Assembly (NCBI RefSeq): GCF_947507565.1
Contig: NC_089190.1
Coordinates: 2,294,001-2,358,000, forward strand
Direction: 5' to 3'
DNA from: Oscarella lobularis
Lineage: Eukaryota; Porifera; Homoscleromorpha; Homosclerophorida; Oscarellidae
Length of the DNA stretch: 64,000 bases
How positions within the stretch are numbered: position 1 is the first letter of the stretch; each line of letters starts with the position of its first letter. This document shows positions 1-11,316 of this stretch, in pieces. Position numbers and translations under genes: made by a program. The notes below the pieces were generated by a model, which worked only from the letters and a program-made list of their open reading frames with translations, did not search any database and had not been told where the DNA came from.

Positions 1-1966
1 CGAAAGAAGCTAAGGGTAAGAGAAGACCCGAAAAAAAATCAAGATAATTATTATAGATTTTTAGGTACGAAGGTTATTGGAGCTCATTCGATGGAAGAAA
101 TGGTCGGAAAACTCAAAAAACCAAGAAGGGTGATGATGCTTGTCAAAGCTGGCGATGCCGTCGATAAATTCATTGACACATTGGTATTATCTATAAACCT
201 GTACTTCGATTTAAATTATTGATTTTTTATTAGGTTCCTTTGCTGGAAGAAGGAGATATCATTATCGATGGAGGAAACTCGCAATATAATGATTCTATAG
301 TAGGCAATGTTTTCTTCTCTCTTCTTTCATTGATTCCAATGCGTGGCTTTAGCGCCGAGCAAAGTATTTGGAGTCGAAGAAACTTCTCTTTGTCGGAAGC
401 GGCGTGTCAGGGGGAGAAGATGGCGCGCGCTATGGCCCTTCTCTTATGCCAGGAGGAGCCAAAGAAGCTTGGTACATTGAACATAATAATTAAAAATTTA
501 TTTATTTATTTTTTGTGCTTTTTTTGAGGCCTCACGTGAAGGCAATCTTTCAGGGAATTTCGGCCAAAGTGAATGGAGAGCCATGCTGTGATTGGGTAAA
601 ATAAAATTGAGTTTAAAAATTTAATGAATGGGTTTTGGGGGATTTAGGTTGGCGCAGACGGAGCGGGGCATTACGTGAAGATGGTCCACAATGGAATCGA
701 ATACGGAGACATGCAGGTCCTTAATAATAATTAATTAATTAATTATTTATTTATTTGAATAATGTTTAGTTGATTTGCGAAGCGTATCATTTGATGAAGG
801 ACGCGCTCGGAATGTCGGAAGACGAAATGAGCGCCGTCTTCGGCGAATGGAACAAAGGAGAACTCGATTCCTTCCTCATTGAAATCACTCAGGCAATTTT
901 GGCCTACAAGGACACAGACGGAGTTCCACTCGTTCGAAAGATACGAGATGCCGCTGGACAGGCAAACAGAGTCTATATATAAACATAAGGGAGAAAATAC
1001 ATAGTTTTTGTCTTAGAAAGGAACGGGTAAATGGACTGCCATTTCGTCTTTGGATATGGGAATTCCCGTTACTCTTATTGGTTTGAGAATCAATGTTTAT
1101 GTCTATTGATTTTTTTATGTTTTTTTTTTTCAGGGGAATCTGTGTTTGCTCGCTGTCTCTCGTCTTTGAAGGACGAAAGGGTGAAGGCGAGTGGGAGTTT
1201 GAAGGGGCCAAGTGGAGTCAAATTTGAGGGGAACAAAGCGGAAATGGTAGAACACATCAGACAGGTTAGTTTGGGTTTTTTCCTCTGTGTGAGTGTGGGG
1301 AGTTTGTTGCTTTGTCCTTAGGCTCTGTATGCGTCCAAGATCATTTCATATGCTCAAGGGTTTATGCTGCTGAGAGAAGCGGCTAAGGAATATGGTTGGG
1401 AGTTGAATTATGGCTCCATTGCTCTCATGTGGAGAGGCGGATGCATTATCAGGAGGTGTGGACTCGGCTAGGGTTAATTAATTAATTTATTTATTTCTTT
1501 TTAGTCGCTTCTTGGGAAATATCAAAGAAGCGTTCGACAAGAATCCCAGCTTGTCGAATCTCCTCCTTGACGATTTTTTCAAAGCAGCTATTCACAATTC
1601 CCAGGTAAAACACACTAAGGGGGGGGGGGGGGGGGGGGGGGAGCAAATCAACGATCTATCCTATATATATGTGTGTAGGCTTCTTGGCGCAAAGTCGTCT
1701 CTCTTGGAGTGACTCTTGGAATTCCAACACCTTGCTTTAGCACTGCTCTTGCTTTCTACGACGGATACAGGTAATGATTATTAATTTTATTGATTTTATT
1801 GATTTTTCTTTTTAGGTCAGAGTGTCTTCCTGCCAATCTAATTCAAGCTCAGAGAGACTATTTTGGTGCTCACACGTACGAGCTTCTCACTGCTCCAGGA
1901 AAATTCACTCACACCAATTGGACTGGTCACGGCGGAAGTGTCTCTTCGACGAGCTACAATGCCTAA
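1..1966 (+). CDS. PGD: 6-phosphogluconate dehydrogenase, decarboxylating (5' partial, spliced)
   Basis: Oxidative decarboxylation of 6-phosphogluconate to ribulose-5-phosphate with NADPH production, in the cytosolic pentose phosphate pathway. The N-terminal Rossmann exon(s) lie upstream of the window; exon 1-15 ends in KEAKG and splices to an exon at 65. Seen in order: [15 protein letters not shown], the substrate-loop DGGNSQY (about 270-290), the spliced GVSGG-type segment near 405-425, [16 protein letters not shown] with the catalytic Lys (670-715), [34 protein letters not shown], and the family C-terminus [13 protein letters not shown] ending in TAA at 1964-1966. Introns are 50-100 bases, AT-rich, GT-AG. 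NAD kinase follows about 500 bases later on the same strand. Identification is secure; exon edges were placed by eye from reading frame and splice consensus. Confidence 0.95.
1619..1641 (+). repeat. 23-base poly-G tract inside a PGD intron
   Basis: An uninterrupted run of about 23 G lies just downstream of the donor that follows the LLLDDFF exon. On the opposite strand it is poly-C. Such a tract is prone to length error in sequencing and to G-quadruplex formation in the pre-mRNA. Confidence 0.9.
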
Positions 1967-2456
1967 GAAACGTTGATGATGGTGATGAACTTGTGTCGCG
2001 TTGTCTTCTCTTGTGTCTGTTGTTCTACGTCATTTACCACCTAGCACGCTAAAAGGGAATCTCGACTCATTGTCTTACGACGTTTTTTTTCTTTCGTCGA
2101 TTCGGCTTCAATGAGTGATCGAAACGAAGCGGGCGATGCGGAAACGAAGTAAAATAGAGTTTTCTAGCTGATGGTAATGACTGGTGCTGTAAAGAGCGGA
2201 ATCGTCGCGCCAGCGAACGGAGAAACTTCTCGCGACAGACAGATTTGGACCGAAAGCGTGCCTCCGCGAAGCAGAAAGGTAATCGAGGGATCGGCGCGTA
2301 CACATATACATATGTAGTCCGTTTCACGGTATGTTGTCTCGCGAGTTCACGCCTCCATGCATTCTCTCCGACCACACCCACGAAAAGCGGAACTCATACT
2401 TGTGTGACCCCTTTCCCCATTCACTGTCGTCCTCTTTTTCGCTTTTAAGCGACGCT
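1967..2456 (+). other. PGD-NADK intergenic region with a possible NADK first exon
   Basis: No secure gene. An ATG at 2171 opens 36 codons that end exactly at an AAG|GTAATC donor at 2278/2279 and read as a basic, Ser-rich peptide, which would suit a leader exon of NAD kinase. Joined to the nearest acceptor (AG at 2448-2449) the phase does not match the NADK frame, so it may belong to an alternative transcript or be 5' UTR. The rest is presumed promoter and 5' UTR of NADK. Confidence 0.35.
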
Positions 2457-4026
2457 ATGAACGGCTCTTGTCACGCCGCCGAAGCGAACGTTCATCGTCC
2501 GCTCGGTTATCACGTGAAATGGACGCAAAAACCCAAATCGGTTCTTGTCATCAAGAAATTTCGCGACAGAACGGTCACGTGCTGCTTCAAAAAGCTCATA
2601 TCGTGGCTACACGACGTAGAGAGACTTCGCGCGTTCTCGTATAGGGAAAATACGTGCCTCTTCCCTCCCCTCCCCTCCCCTAGGAAAAAAACATGTCGGT
2701 TTACGTCGAATCTTCGGTTCTCGACGAAGAAGAGCTTGCCGACGATCAGAAGTTTCAGAAACACTGCGAAAGACTTCACACGTGGATCCACGGCATGTCT
2801 ACCGAAAGGGGGGCCCCCTTTGTCCTCTTTTCTATTTCCGCTTTTCATAGGCGAAGACGAACTAAAGGATAAAATCGATTTTATTGTTTGTTTGGGGGGA
2901 GACGGGACTCTCTTATACGCTTCCTCTTTATTTCCGGTGAGACTAGTATAAGGGGGAGTAGTGGGGCCTCTCTTTTTTGATTCTGCTCGAAATTTAGTCG
3001 AGCGTTCCACCTCTGATTGGATTCCACTTGGGCTCCCTTGGCTTCCTCACACCATTCTCATTTGACAGCTACGATAAAACGATATCAAGTGTCATTGATG
3101 GTTAGGTCATTTCCTACTTGTCTGTATCTAAGAGGCATTAGATAGAGCTCTTACTTAGGTGATGCGAGACTGACGTTGCGACTTCGATTGCACTGTCTCG
3201 TGAAAAGCGATGTAGCTCCACGTCATCGAAAACAGTACTTTATTCAGAAAAGATCAGAGTCCTTTAGTCAGGCCGCGCCTGTTGTCAAGCAATTAACTGC
3301 TTCAAAAAAGGAAGCGCTTGTAAGTAGAGTAGAGAAAGAATGAGCAGGTGGGTAAAATTTTTTTAGGTGTTAAATGAATTGGTTATTGATCGCGGTCCCT
3401 CTCCTTATCTATCGAATCTAAACGTGTATCTAAACGACAATTTGGTAACAGTTGTTCAAGGAGACGGTAAATAATTAAGAAATAGTTTCTGAATTATTGA
3501 GTTTTTTTGCTAGGTTTGATTGTTGCTACTCCGACCGGAAGTACGGCTTATTCTGCGGCCGCTGGAAGCTCCATGGTTCATCCGAGCGTCCCCGCGATTA
3601 TTCTCGCGCCAATTTGTCCTCATTCGTTGTCGTTTCGACCCATTCTCGTTCCATCGGGAGTCAGCATCAAAGTTCGTTTTTTGTGACAACGCATTGTTGC
3701 TATGGTGATAATTAAAGTTTTAGATTTGCGTTGCCGACGATAGTCGTCACACGGCCTGGGCGTCGTTCGACGGCAGAAATCGACAGGAAATCAAACAAGG
3801 AGACAGGCAAATTATATAAATAAATAAATAAATAGTTTAATTTTCTTTTCTTAGTATTCTTGTTACGTCGTCAAAGTGGCCTCTTCCTTGCGTAACCAAG
3901 GGAGATCATTTGACTGACTGGTTTCGTAGCTTGTCCGAGTGTCTCAACTGGAATTATCGATTGAGACAGAAAAGTCTGGATGATGAAGCCAGCAAAGAAT
4001 CCTGCTTGAAAGTACCAGAGAATTAG
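2457..4026 (+). CDS. NADK: NAD kinase (spliced)
   Basis: ATP-dependent phosphorylation of NAD+ to NADP+, cytosolic. Seen: [12 protein letters not shown] at the start of the kinase core; the family signature [15 protein letters not shown] (about 2887-2935) containing the GGDG motif with the catalytic Asp; then [28 protein letters not shown], the [17 protein letters not shown] nucleotide-binding segment, [11 protein letters not shown], and [11 protein letters not shown] near the C-terminus. It ends VPEN and TAG at 4024-4026. It has at least seven short introns. The ATG at 2457 is the first in the exon that carries the conserved HVKW..PKSV block; an upstream coding exon is possible (see 1967-2456). 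It follows PGD, an NADPH producer, on the same strand. I see no evidence beyond adjacency that the two are co-regulated. Confidence 0.95.
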
Positions 4027-4237
4027 ACCATGTATCTATCTAATCTCATTTTTAAACTCAATATTAACTGTGAAAGCGTGATTATAAGAATATATAGTAT
4101 ACATAACTTATAAATGTAGGATGGATAATGAATTCCAATCTACAAGGTCAGCACGTGACGTAGAGTGATCCTCCAAACCTGTTTCTGAGTCGTTTGGCTC
4201 TGTTTTAGAAGAAGAAATCGTCCGTGTCGATTTCACG

Positions 4238-6267
4238 ATGTCCTTTGCCTTTCTACTTCTCATTTTGATTCGTATTACTTTGATTCCACGTCGCCTCTTG
4301 CAGTTTTCGAATCTGGGCGTTTCTAGCTGGTCCAGCTGCGTGCTGGGACTTCATTCGACGGCCCCAGAACCAAACGGTGAATCTTGGCGCCGTTGCGACG
4401 ATCGAATGCGAAGCGCCGGCGAGCGTTCACCCCATCTATCAATTCAGACGAGGAAACGGGCAAGCCTTCTCAAACAGGCAAGTATAATGAGACGGCGATT
4501 GAGTATCTTCTTTTATTTGCTCGTGGATAGAATCGTCGCTCGTCATGGAGACTTGACTATAACGGATGTGAAGTTGGAGGACGAGGGATGGTATCTGTGC
4601 ATTGTGAGCGCCGACGGAGGAGTCGTCAAATCGGCGTCTTCGTATCTATCAGTTGCACGTACGTACATAGAAAAAAAGTGAATTTTTCTTATAAAAAATC
4701 TGATATTTCAGCTCCTCCTAAATTCGTTCTGACTCCCCACAATATAACGGTAAACCTCGGGCGCACTGCTACTCTTTCCTGTTCGGCTACACCTTCGACT
4801 GGGGCTACGTATGAGTGGCTCAAAGGAGACACGCTTTTGATACCGGGACGCGATACGTCTGTCAATAAAGACACGGGACTTCTCACGAAGTACAACGTCA
4901 ACTTGGATGACGTGGCTATTTATACGTGCAGAGCGACGACAACGAGAGGAGTCATATCAGCATCAGCAGCCATACTCATTCCAAGTAATAAATAAAATAA
5001 AAAATATTCGACGGGGATTTTTTCTTCTTTTTTTTTATTAAGATTTGAGTGCTCCCACTACGCCGAAGATTGAAAGTTTCGGCGTTGATCCCGTTTCCGT
5101 TCGATGCACCACTTCGGGTGCACCTTCGCCCGTTTTCGCGTGGACTCACAATAACAAGTAAGTTCGAGAGATCGGAGAGAATTTTGATAGGAAGTCCAAT
5201 CTTTTATCTGCAGCAATTTGGACACGGTTTTAGTAAAATCTCTTGTAAGTAGCGAAATTTCCGAAGTCTCGGCTGAGGAATCGGGCGTTTATACGTGCAA
5301 GGCATCGAACATTATGGGAGTGACAAGCGCCAGTATAACAATCTCAATTAGTACGTACAACAAAGGAATTAAAAGTATTAATTTTGGACCTTTGCAGAAG
5401 AGAATCCGACTCCCGCCGAGCCCACTTCTAAACCGGCAATAACTCCCGTTATTACCGGTATCATCATAGCCGCAGTCATTCTCGTTGTGACGATAACAAT
5501 CGGGGGAATCGTCTGCTGTTGCACGGGCCGAAGAAAGACCTATCATTCAAGGCCTTCATATAGAAGACGACGAAGTACATAAAACAAAAACAAAAAGAAT
5601 TCTATATAGTGTCTCTTTAGAACGACTACGACGTGAAGACTACGACGATAATATGTGGACCGCTTTGGGTATGAGACCGTCGTGGGACAGCGATCGTCAC
5701 ATGATGGGCTTTGGAATGGATCGTCCGTTTAGCAGCTCTTCAAATATGCCTCTATCCGAATACGATTATGCGTCGCGACCGGTGAGTTTTAATTTTGCTA
5801 AACGCGGTAGCATGAGTCTCGGCGGCAAATCGTCGTTTTCGCCGTCGAATCCCATGGGCGGAAATCGTCACACCATCAATCCCGGCTACGGCGACTTGGA
5901 CGACATCGAATCGACGTTGCAAAGACAAGTGAGAGAACTCGATTCCATTCCGAGTGCAAGTGCCGCCTCGACGCCGGCTAGCATCGGAGGCGGCAGAGGG
6001 AAACGACCAAAAGAAGCGGAACGAGAAGTGGAACGGTACTCGACGTTGACTCGTATGATGTCCGGAGATCCCTTCGAGGAGCCGGAGGAGTGGGGCCCCG
6101 AACATGAGGACGTCGTCTCGCTGCAGAATAATATTCGAATGAGTCGAGTTTTTGAAGTGACGTCATTGCGACGTAGTTTCGTGTCCGATCGTCAGCGACG
6201 ACGGGAAACAATTAGTGAGGAAGATAGCGACGATTACGATTACGACGACGAAGATGACGATATTTGA
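4238..6267 (+). CDS. immunoglobulin-superfamily type I membrane receptor A, three Ig domains (spliced)
   Basis: Predicted cell-surface recognition or adhesion protein; ligand unknown. The first exon gives a hydrophobic signal peptide (MSFAFLLLILI), continuing after an intron of about 56 bases as PGPAACWDF. Ig domain 1 begins RRPQNQTVNLGAVATIEC and ends DEGWYLCIVSADGG; domain 2 runs from PPKFVLTPHNITVNLG to DVAIYTCRA; domain 3 runs from SAPTTPKIESFG to ESGVYTCKASN. Each has the paired Cys and the D-x-G/A-x-Y-x-C motif. A transmembrane helix (ITGIIIAAVILVVTITIGGIV) follows, then CCC and a tail of about 230 residues, rich in Ser, Arg and Asp, with a YSTL motif and a terminal Asp/Glu/Tyr run. The tail does not fit a strict ITIM. 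One intron (after ..QAFSN) has a GC donor, AG|GCAAGT. The paralogue B starts 88 bases downstream. Not assigned to a named family. Confidence 0.85.
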
Positions 6268-6355
6268 TCCTAATTTTAGACTGTATGTAAATTACGTGCC
6301 GCTTTGTTTATGTTATCACGTGAGGACTTGGGGCGTTGTCTTGCTGCGACGATCG

Positions 6356-8833
6356 ATGCTCTGTTTTGCTGCTGTGCTTTACTGCACAATTCCACATCTA
6401 GTATCAGGTAGTTGCATGCGTAGTGTTTCTTGTAATATTCGTCTATTATTTTCTTTTCAGGGGTGGTGCAATTTACTCGTTCACCCCAGTCGGTTACTGT
6501 GAAAGAAGGCGTTACGGTGATTTTGCCTTGTTCTGCTATTGGCAGTCCATCTCCTGTCATTCATTGGAGAAAGGGTGCTCAGAATCGTTTACTGACTGCA
6601 GAAGTGAATGGAAGCCTCGTCTTGCCATTTGTAAAGAAGACGGATGAAGGATATTACATTTGCGTGGCAACGAGTGGGAATGATACAAAAGAAGTATCTG
6701 CTTTTGTATCTGTCAATTGTAAGCAGAATGATTAATCAGTAAAGAAATTAATCCATATATATATATTTAGATCGCTTTAATCCCTTCATTGCTATTGGTC
6801 CGATAAATGAAACTGTCGCCGAAGGGAGCGTCGTTACATTTTCGTGCGTGGTTGTCGGAAGGCCTTCTCCAGCTATCATTTGGGAAAAGCAAACAGGAGA
6901 TCTTCCAGCAGAGTACGTTGATCATACCATGCATAAAAGAAGTGGACTGCATGATGACCTCTTGTAGCAAAGCGGTGATCAATGCCAATGGAAGTCTCAC
7001 AGTCTCAAATTTAGTCAAATCCGATAGCGGATTTTATGAGTGCCTTGCTTCCAATTTTCATAGTGTTGCTAAAGCTCGAGCTTATCTCAGTGTCCTAGGT
7101 AAGATCCTTAGGATTAGAAATGAGTGTCATTAATTTTTTATTAGATCCAATCATGTTTCTCAAAAAGCCGACCAATCAGAAACCGAGCATAGGAGGCACG
7201 GTGCTCTTGGAGTGCGAAATCGATCCAAGCGGAACGCCAGCTACAATCGCTTGGCTCAAGGACAACGTGCCACTAAATTTCACATCGAAAATTCGACTCC
7301 TTCCACTTGGGAGTCTAACGATAAGTTCTCTAATACGAGACGACATGGGGTATTATACGTGTCAAGCCAATGGGGCTGTTGGGCGAGTTGAAACATCAGC
7401 GACGATCATATTGCCAGGTTAGAGTAATTTCCAGTAAAAAAATCGCTTTCTTTATTCGGCGCTTTTGCGTGAAGGTGCTATGGCTCCTCAACTTCTATCG
7501 ATTCCCCAAGATACGACAGTAAATTTGAACGATGATCTAGGATTGCTTTGTGAAGCTACAGGACTTCCAACTCCAACGATATTGTGGAAAAAGGATGGCA
7601 AAAGGTAATCAATCGTGGCCTTTCTCTGTCATATCTCAAGAACTATTCTCTCAGCCTGGCTAGCATTGAGACACTTTCTAATCCCAAGCGTTACACGTTG
7701 ACAAACGGTCGTCTGACAATAGCGCACACGATTTATGAAGACGCTGGTGTCTATACCTGCATAGCCAATAATATTGTCGGCAATTCCCAGGCAACGGTCA
7801 CCGTCACTATCCGAGGTAAAATTGAAAATATTATTAGCTAAAATCATTTGAATGCTGAGTGTGCGTTTTAGCCTCGGTTATTCCTTCGAAACCGGCGTCG
7901 CTTCAAACCCAAGGTTAGTTGATGTACCAAAAGTCTTAGTGCTTGTTTAATTAACTTGATATACTTAGGGCCCTCCAATGAGCCAAAGAAAAGTAAGAAA
8001 ATAGCGCGTTGTATGCGAAGTATAGCTCTATACTTTTTTTGTCAGACGACTACGGTTGGCCTGGCTGGTTTAAGTGGAATATCGTAAGCGTGGGAATAGC
8101 AAGTTTACTTGGCGGACTTCTGCTGATGATTTTATTCGTCATCACTTTCCTTTGCTATAAGCGGTGTAATCGCACGGCTAAACCAAAGGCAAAGCAATCA
8201 TTTTCCGGTACAAAATAACACACGAGATTAAAACTATGATCACGATGTTGTTGTTGTTGTTTAGCTGGCAAACAAATGACTTCTCCGGCGGTCTTCACTC
8301 CACAGATGCAGGGCGCGTCCACTTACGCTTTTCCGAATCCTCGCTTTGAGCCCGAGGAATTACCGTCTGGAAACGGACACGTTCCACTCGAAGCAGACCA
8401 GCTCTCATTCAACTCTGATGAATTTGAATACGATGAAGAAGGAGAGTCGGAAGAGGAACCCTACAGTAGTGAGGAGTCTTATGAAGACGAAACGGAGGAA
8501 AGTAGCATTCAAAGGCCGCCACGACGACCACGTCAGCGAGAAAGCGAGAGAAGACCAAGCAGTCATCCAGTTCCAGATCGCAATCCCATATCAAAAAAGA
8601 AAGTTTCCAAAGAGGTGTGGGATTATCGTCACAGCAGTGCGAGTCAATATCCAAAGGCCGGCGAAAAAGGAGCGCAGGAATACGACGTCTCCAATAGGCT
8701 TCACAGATTGTCAAAAGGAAAAGCTGTACCTCAAGGAACATCGACGACTCTGCAACGAGGTTCTGAGCAGAATTACAGCCGCCGTCACAGCAGTCAGGCG
8801 CACCAGCTCAATGACCACGACATGTCGTATTAA
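6356..8833 (+). CDS. immunoglobulin-superfamily type I membrane receptor B, four Ig domains (spliced)
   Basis: Second Ig receptor in tandem with A. The signal peptide exon MLCFAAVLYCTIPHLVS starts at ATG 6356. Four Ig/I-set domains follow: D1 (TRSPQSVTVKEG ... DEGYYICVATS), D2 (IGPINETVAEGSVVTFSC ... DSGFYECLAS), D3 (PTNQKPSIGGTVLLEC ... DMGYYTCQANG) and D4 (LLSIPQDTTVNLNDD ... DAGVYTCIANN). After short linker exons, YGWPGWFKWN leads into a transmembrane helix (VGIASLLGGLLLMILFVITFL) and a long cytoplasmic tail with an acidic block (EYDEEGESEEEPYSSEES), Arg/Pro-rich stretches and YRHSS/YSRRHSS repeats. It ends DHDMSY and TAA. A and B share layout (signal, Ig array, one helix, long charged tail) but differ in Ig number, consistent with an old local duplication. 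The ligand is not inferable. Confidence 0.85.
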
Positions 8834-8946
8834 CACGTATTTTTTTCTAGCTAAATTTCACGCCGAGCAATCATTGCTTGAGAGGTTATTTTATTCCACG
8901 CCTACAGTCTAAATATAGGCTATCGTCCTTCCCGTACACGAACGTA

Positions 8947-9993
8947 ATGGCAGCTCTCCTTAGACAGGCTCAGCGCTCGTCTAGACGACTTCTACACAAG
9001 CTGTCGTCTATGCCCATGCAGCAGTGTCGTAAACAGGCAACGTCTTCATCGATACGAGGCGTAAGTCAGCTCAAAAGGCAGCCGTTTTGCATGGACTACT
9101 GTTCTACGTGCAGCCGATATCGTGGATGTCTTTGGGACTGTCTCTAGCCGCCGGTGGAGGCGCTCTTATTTACGTGCGAAAGCTCAAACGGGACAAAGAC
9201 GAAGGTAGGCGCGCGAGAGCATCATTGACAACAAATGTTTTTCTACGTGTATGATGGCACAGTGGCGCTACGGGAACGCCAGCGATCGCTGGGGAAACCG
9301 GCGCTAGGTGGACCATTTGCTCTCGTCGATCAGGACGGACGGGAGAAGACGGAGAAAGATTTCCTGGGAAAATGGACGATCTTTTACTTCGGATTCACTC
9401 ACTGTCCCGACATATGTCCCGAAGAGTTGGAAAAACTGACGAGCGTAGTAGAAGAATTAGGTGAGAGAGGGGGTATAGATACTGTACCTCTTCTAACGAA
9501 ATTCTCGGATAAGACCAACTGGACAAAGTGACAGGATCAGAGGCTATACATCAACTCCAGCCAGTTTTCATAAGCGTCGATCCGGAACGAGATAACCCGG
9601 CGGCAATCAAGGAATATCTCAAAGGCAGAGAGAAAATAAATACGTAGAACTTTCTATACTAAGTGCTTGTGCAATTAGACTTTCATCCGCGTTTGATTGG
9701 CCTAACGGGAAGCAGCGAAGCAATAGGCCAAGTGACAAAAGCATATCGAGTATATTTCAGCAAGGGTCCAGCAGACGAAGACAACGATTATATTGTATAA
9801 ATAAATAAATAAATAAATAAATAATCATTATTATTTTATTTTGTTGTTCTAGGTTGATCATAGCATCATTATGTATTTGGTGAACCCTGAGGGTGTGTGT
9901 ACAGAGTATTACGGTCAGAATAAAACGAAGGATGAAATTGTGGCAAGCATAGCTAACTATATGCTCCAATACCAAAAATCACACAAAAAATAA
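8947..9993 (+). CDS. SCO1: SCO1/SCO2-type cytochrome c oxidase copper chaperone (spliced)
   Basis: Thioredoxin-fold protein of the mitochondrial inner membrane that delivers copper to the Cu-A site of cytochrome c oxidase subunit II. Residues 1-40 are a basic, Ser-rich presequence ([16 protein letters not shown]). A transmembrane segment ([16 protein letters not shown]) and a basic stop-transfer (RKLKRDKDE) follow. The core shows [16 protein letters not shown] with the CxxxC copper/redox site, [11 protein letters not shown], and the third ligand His in [10 protein letters not shown], followed by [14 protein letters not shown]. The intron before VDHS carries an AATA microsatellite (9796-9823). 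All key residues are present. Whether it is closer to SCO1 or SCO2 cannot be decided by eye. The stop is only 51 bases from the stop of the convergent oxidoreductase gene. Confidence 0.93.
9796..9823 (+). repeat. (AATA)n microsatellite in a SCO1 intron
   Basis: About seven tandem AATA units directly downstream of the exon ending in DNDYI. Similar AATA/ATTT and TTAA tracts occur in many introns of this window (for example 3822-3836, 49780-49800, 60001-60040). Confidence 0.85.
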
Positions 9994-10001
9994 TTTGAAT
10001 T

Positions 10002-10007
10002 AATAAA
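10002..10007 (+). terminator. polyadenylation signal of SCO1
   Basis: AATAAA 9 bases after the SCO1 stop and inside the 51-base gap to the convergent gene. The SCO1 mRNA end therefore probably falls in or next to the 3' end of the oxidoreductase gene on the other strand. Confidence 0.6.
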
Positions 10008-10044
10008 GACACCATCTCTGTTTTGCAGAGTCAGAAATAACTGT

Positions 10045-11061
10045 TCAAAATTCTGCTTGAAATTTGATGACTTTGCTGGTTTGATACGACTCCTCGCAAA
10101 TTTTTGCAATTTTCATGACAGCAACGGCATCCTTTTTTGTCGAAATCAATTCCTTTTCACCCAGCATAACGTCGACAAAATGATCTAATTCATTTTCATA
10201 GGCATATTGGTATCGCTGAGGAAATGAGTGTAGGAGCACATCAGAACATTCTCCGAGAGGAGAAAAACGGGTGACAGTGCTGCGTTTTGCATTGGCAGCT
10301 ATTATCATGCCTTTGTCTCCATGAACCTCAATTCTCTGATCATAACCGTATGAAGAATATCTACTCATATCGATTTGAGCGATGACTCCGCTCGGGAACT
10401 TCATCACTATGGCAATCGTGTCGACGTCACCGGCGTCTGCAATGTCCCGTCGAAATGCGTGGGCTTGGGCTTGGATGGTTATTGGCAATTCGCCGACGAT
10501 CCAGCACACTAAATCGATGTCGTGGACGCTCGAATCGACGAAAAAGCCGCCCGATGTGCGAACGTATTCGATCGACGGCGACGGCGAATCGCGACTGCAC
10601 GTCTTGATCACGTGCAGTTTTCCTATTTCGCCTTTGCGCATGCGATCGCGTACGTCGACGAAATTGGGATCGAATCGACGCTGGAATGCGCAGAAAAGCG
10701 GCTTGCCTACTCGAGCCGCTTCGTTGTAGATTTGTACGACCGCGTCGATCGATTTCGCTATAGGCTTCTCGCAAAAAACGCCTTTTTTGGCGTGCAATGC
10801 CGCGCGGACGATTTTCTCGTGCGTGTGGGTCGGAGTCGCAACGATAACGAATTGCACGGCACTGTCGCTTAGCACGTCCTCCGTGCACCTCGAATCGACC
10901 ACTTTAGCCGTCGCTATCCCCGTCGATTCGAGCGCTTTCTCCGCTTTTGCAATATCATCCTCGACGACGTAGAGAAGATCGATTCGACGATTTCTCGCGA
11001 CGTTGTTCAAGTGTATCGTACCGGCGCGGCCAGCACCGAATAGAACAAGACCAAGGCGCAT
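10045..11061 (-). CDS. Gfo/Idh/MocA family oxidoreductase, inositol 2-dehydrogenase-like, copy 1 (intronless)
   Basis: NAD(P)-dependent sugar or inositol dehydrogenase fold. The protein starts MRLGLVLFGAGRAG at 11061, with a Rossmann GxGxxG-type motif; an upstream in-frame Met at 11109 is less likely because copy 2 starts at the same conserved MRLG. Seen: VATPTHTHEKIVRAAL, the family motif VFCEKPIAKS with the catalytic-site Lys, AFQRRFDPNF, DSSVHDIDLVCWIVGE (the HDIDL motif typical of inositol dehydrogenases) and FPSGVIAQIDMSRYSSYGYDQR in the C-terminal domain. 338 residues, full length, no introns in a region where most genes have many. A second copy lies 255 bases upstream on the same strand. 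The exact substrate is unproven. Confidence 0.88.
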   Translation of the reverse strand: MRLGLVLFGAGRAGTIHLNNVARNRRIDLLYVVEDDIAKAEKALESTGIATAKVVDSRCTEDVLSDSAVQFVIVATPTHTHEKIVRAALHAKKGVFCEKPIAKSIDAVVQIYNEAARVGKPLFCAFQRRFDPNFVDVRDRMRKGEIGKLHVIKTCSRDSPSPSIEYVRTSGGFFVDSSVHDIDLVCWIVGELPITIQAQAHAFRRDIADAGDVDTIAIVMKFPSGVIAQIDMSRYSSYGYDQRIEVHGDKGMIIAANAKRSTVTRFSPLGECSDVLLHSFPQRYQYAYENELDHFVDVMLGEKELISTKKDAVAVMKIAKICEESYQTSKVIKFQAEF

Positions 11062-11316
11062 GATCACGTGTGTAAGGGAAAGGGAGGGGGCGTGGACTCG
11101 ACCAGTCAAACCTGTTGATCGCTTTAGCGCAACGTTACATCTGAGGAGGTGAGTATCGATAATTTATTTTTTAAATTAATGTCACATACCATAACATTAA
11201 CTTTTTGAAGAAAGAAATAACATGCGTGGTACGCTTCTACTGTACAGTTAGGGAGTCCTACTGCAAAAAAAGTTATTGATTTTCTGATATAGGAGTGCTT
11301 CTTTTCCCATATTCAT
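11062..11316 (-). promoter_or_regulatory. spacer between the two oxidoreductase copies
   Basis: 255 bases without a coding frame. It must hold the promoter and 5' UTR of copy 1 and the 3' end of copy 2. A CACGTG E-box (GATCACGTGTG) sits directly upstream of the copy-1 ATG. I see nothing else specific. Confidence 0.4.

Noticed and set aside
2067-3010. Minus-strand open frames opposite the start of NADK
   Set aside because: Shadows of the NADK exons and the CpG-rich upstream region; peptides are Arg/Ser-rich without motifs.
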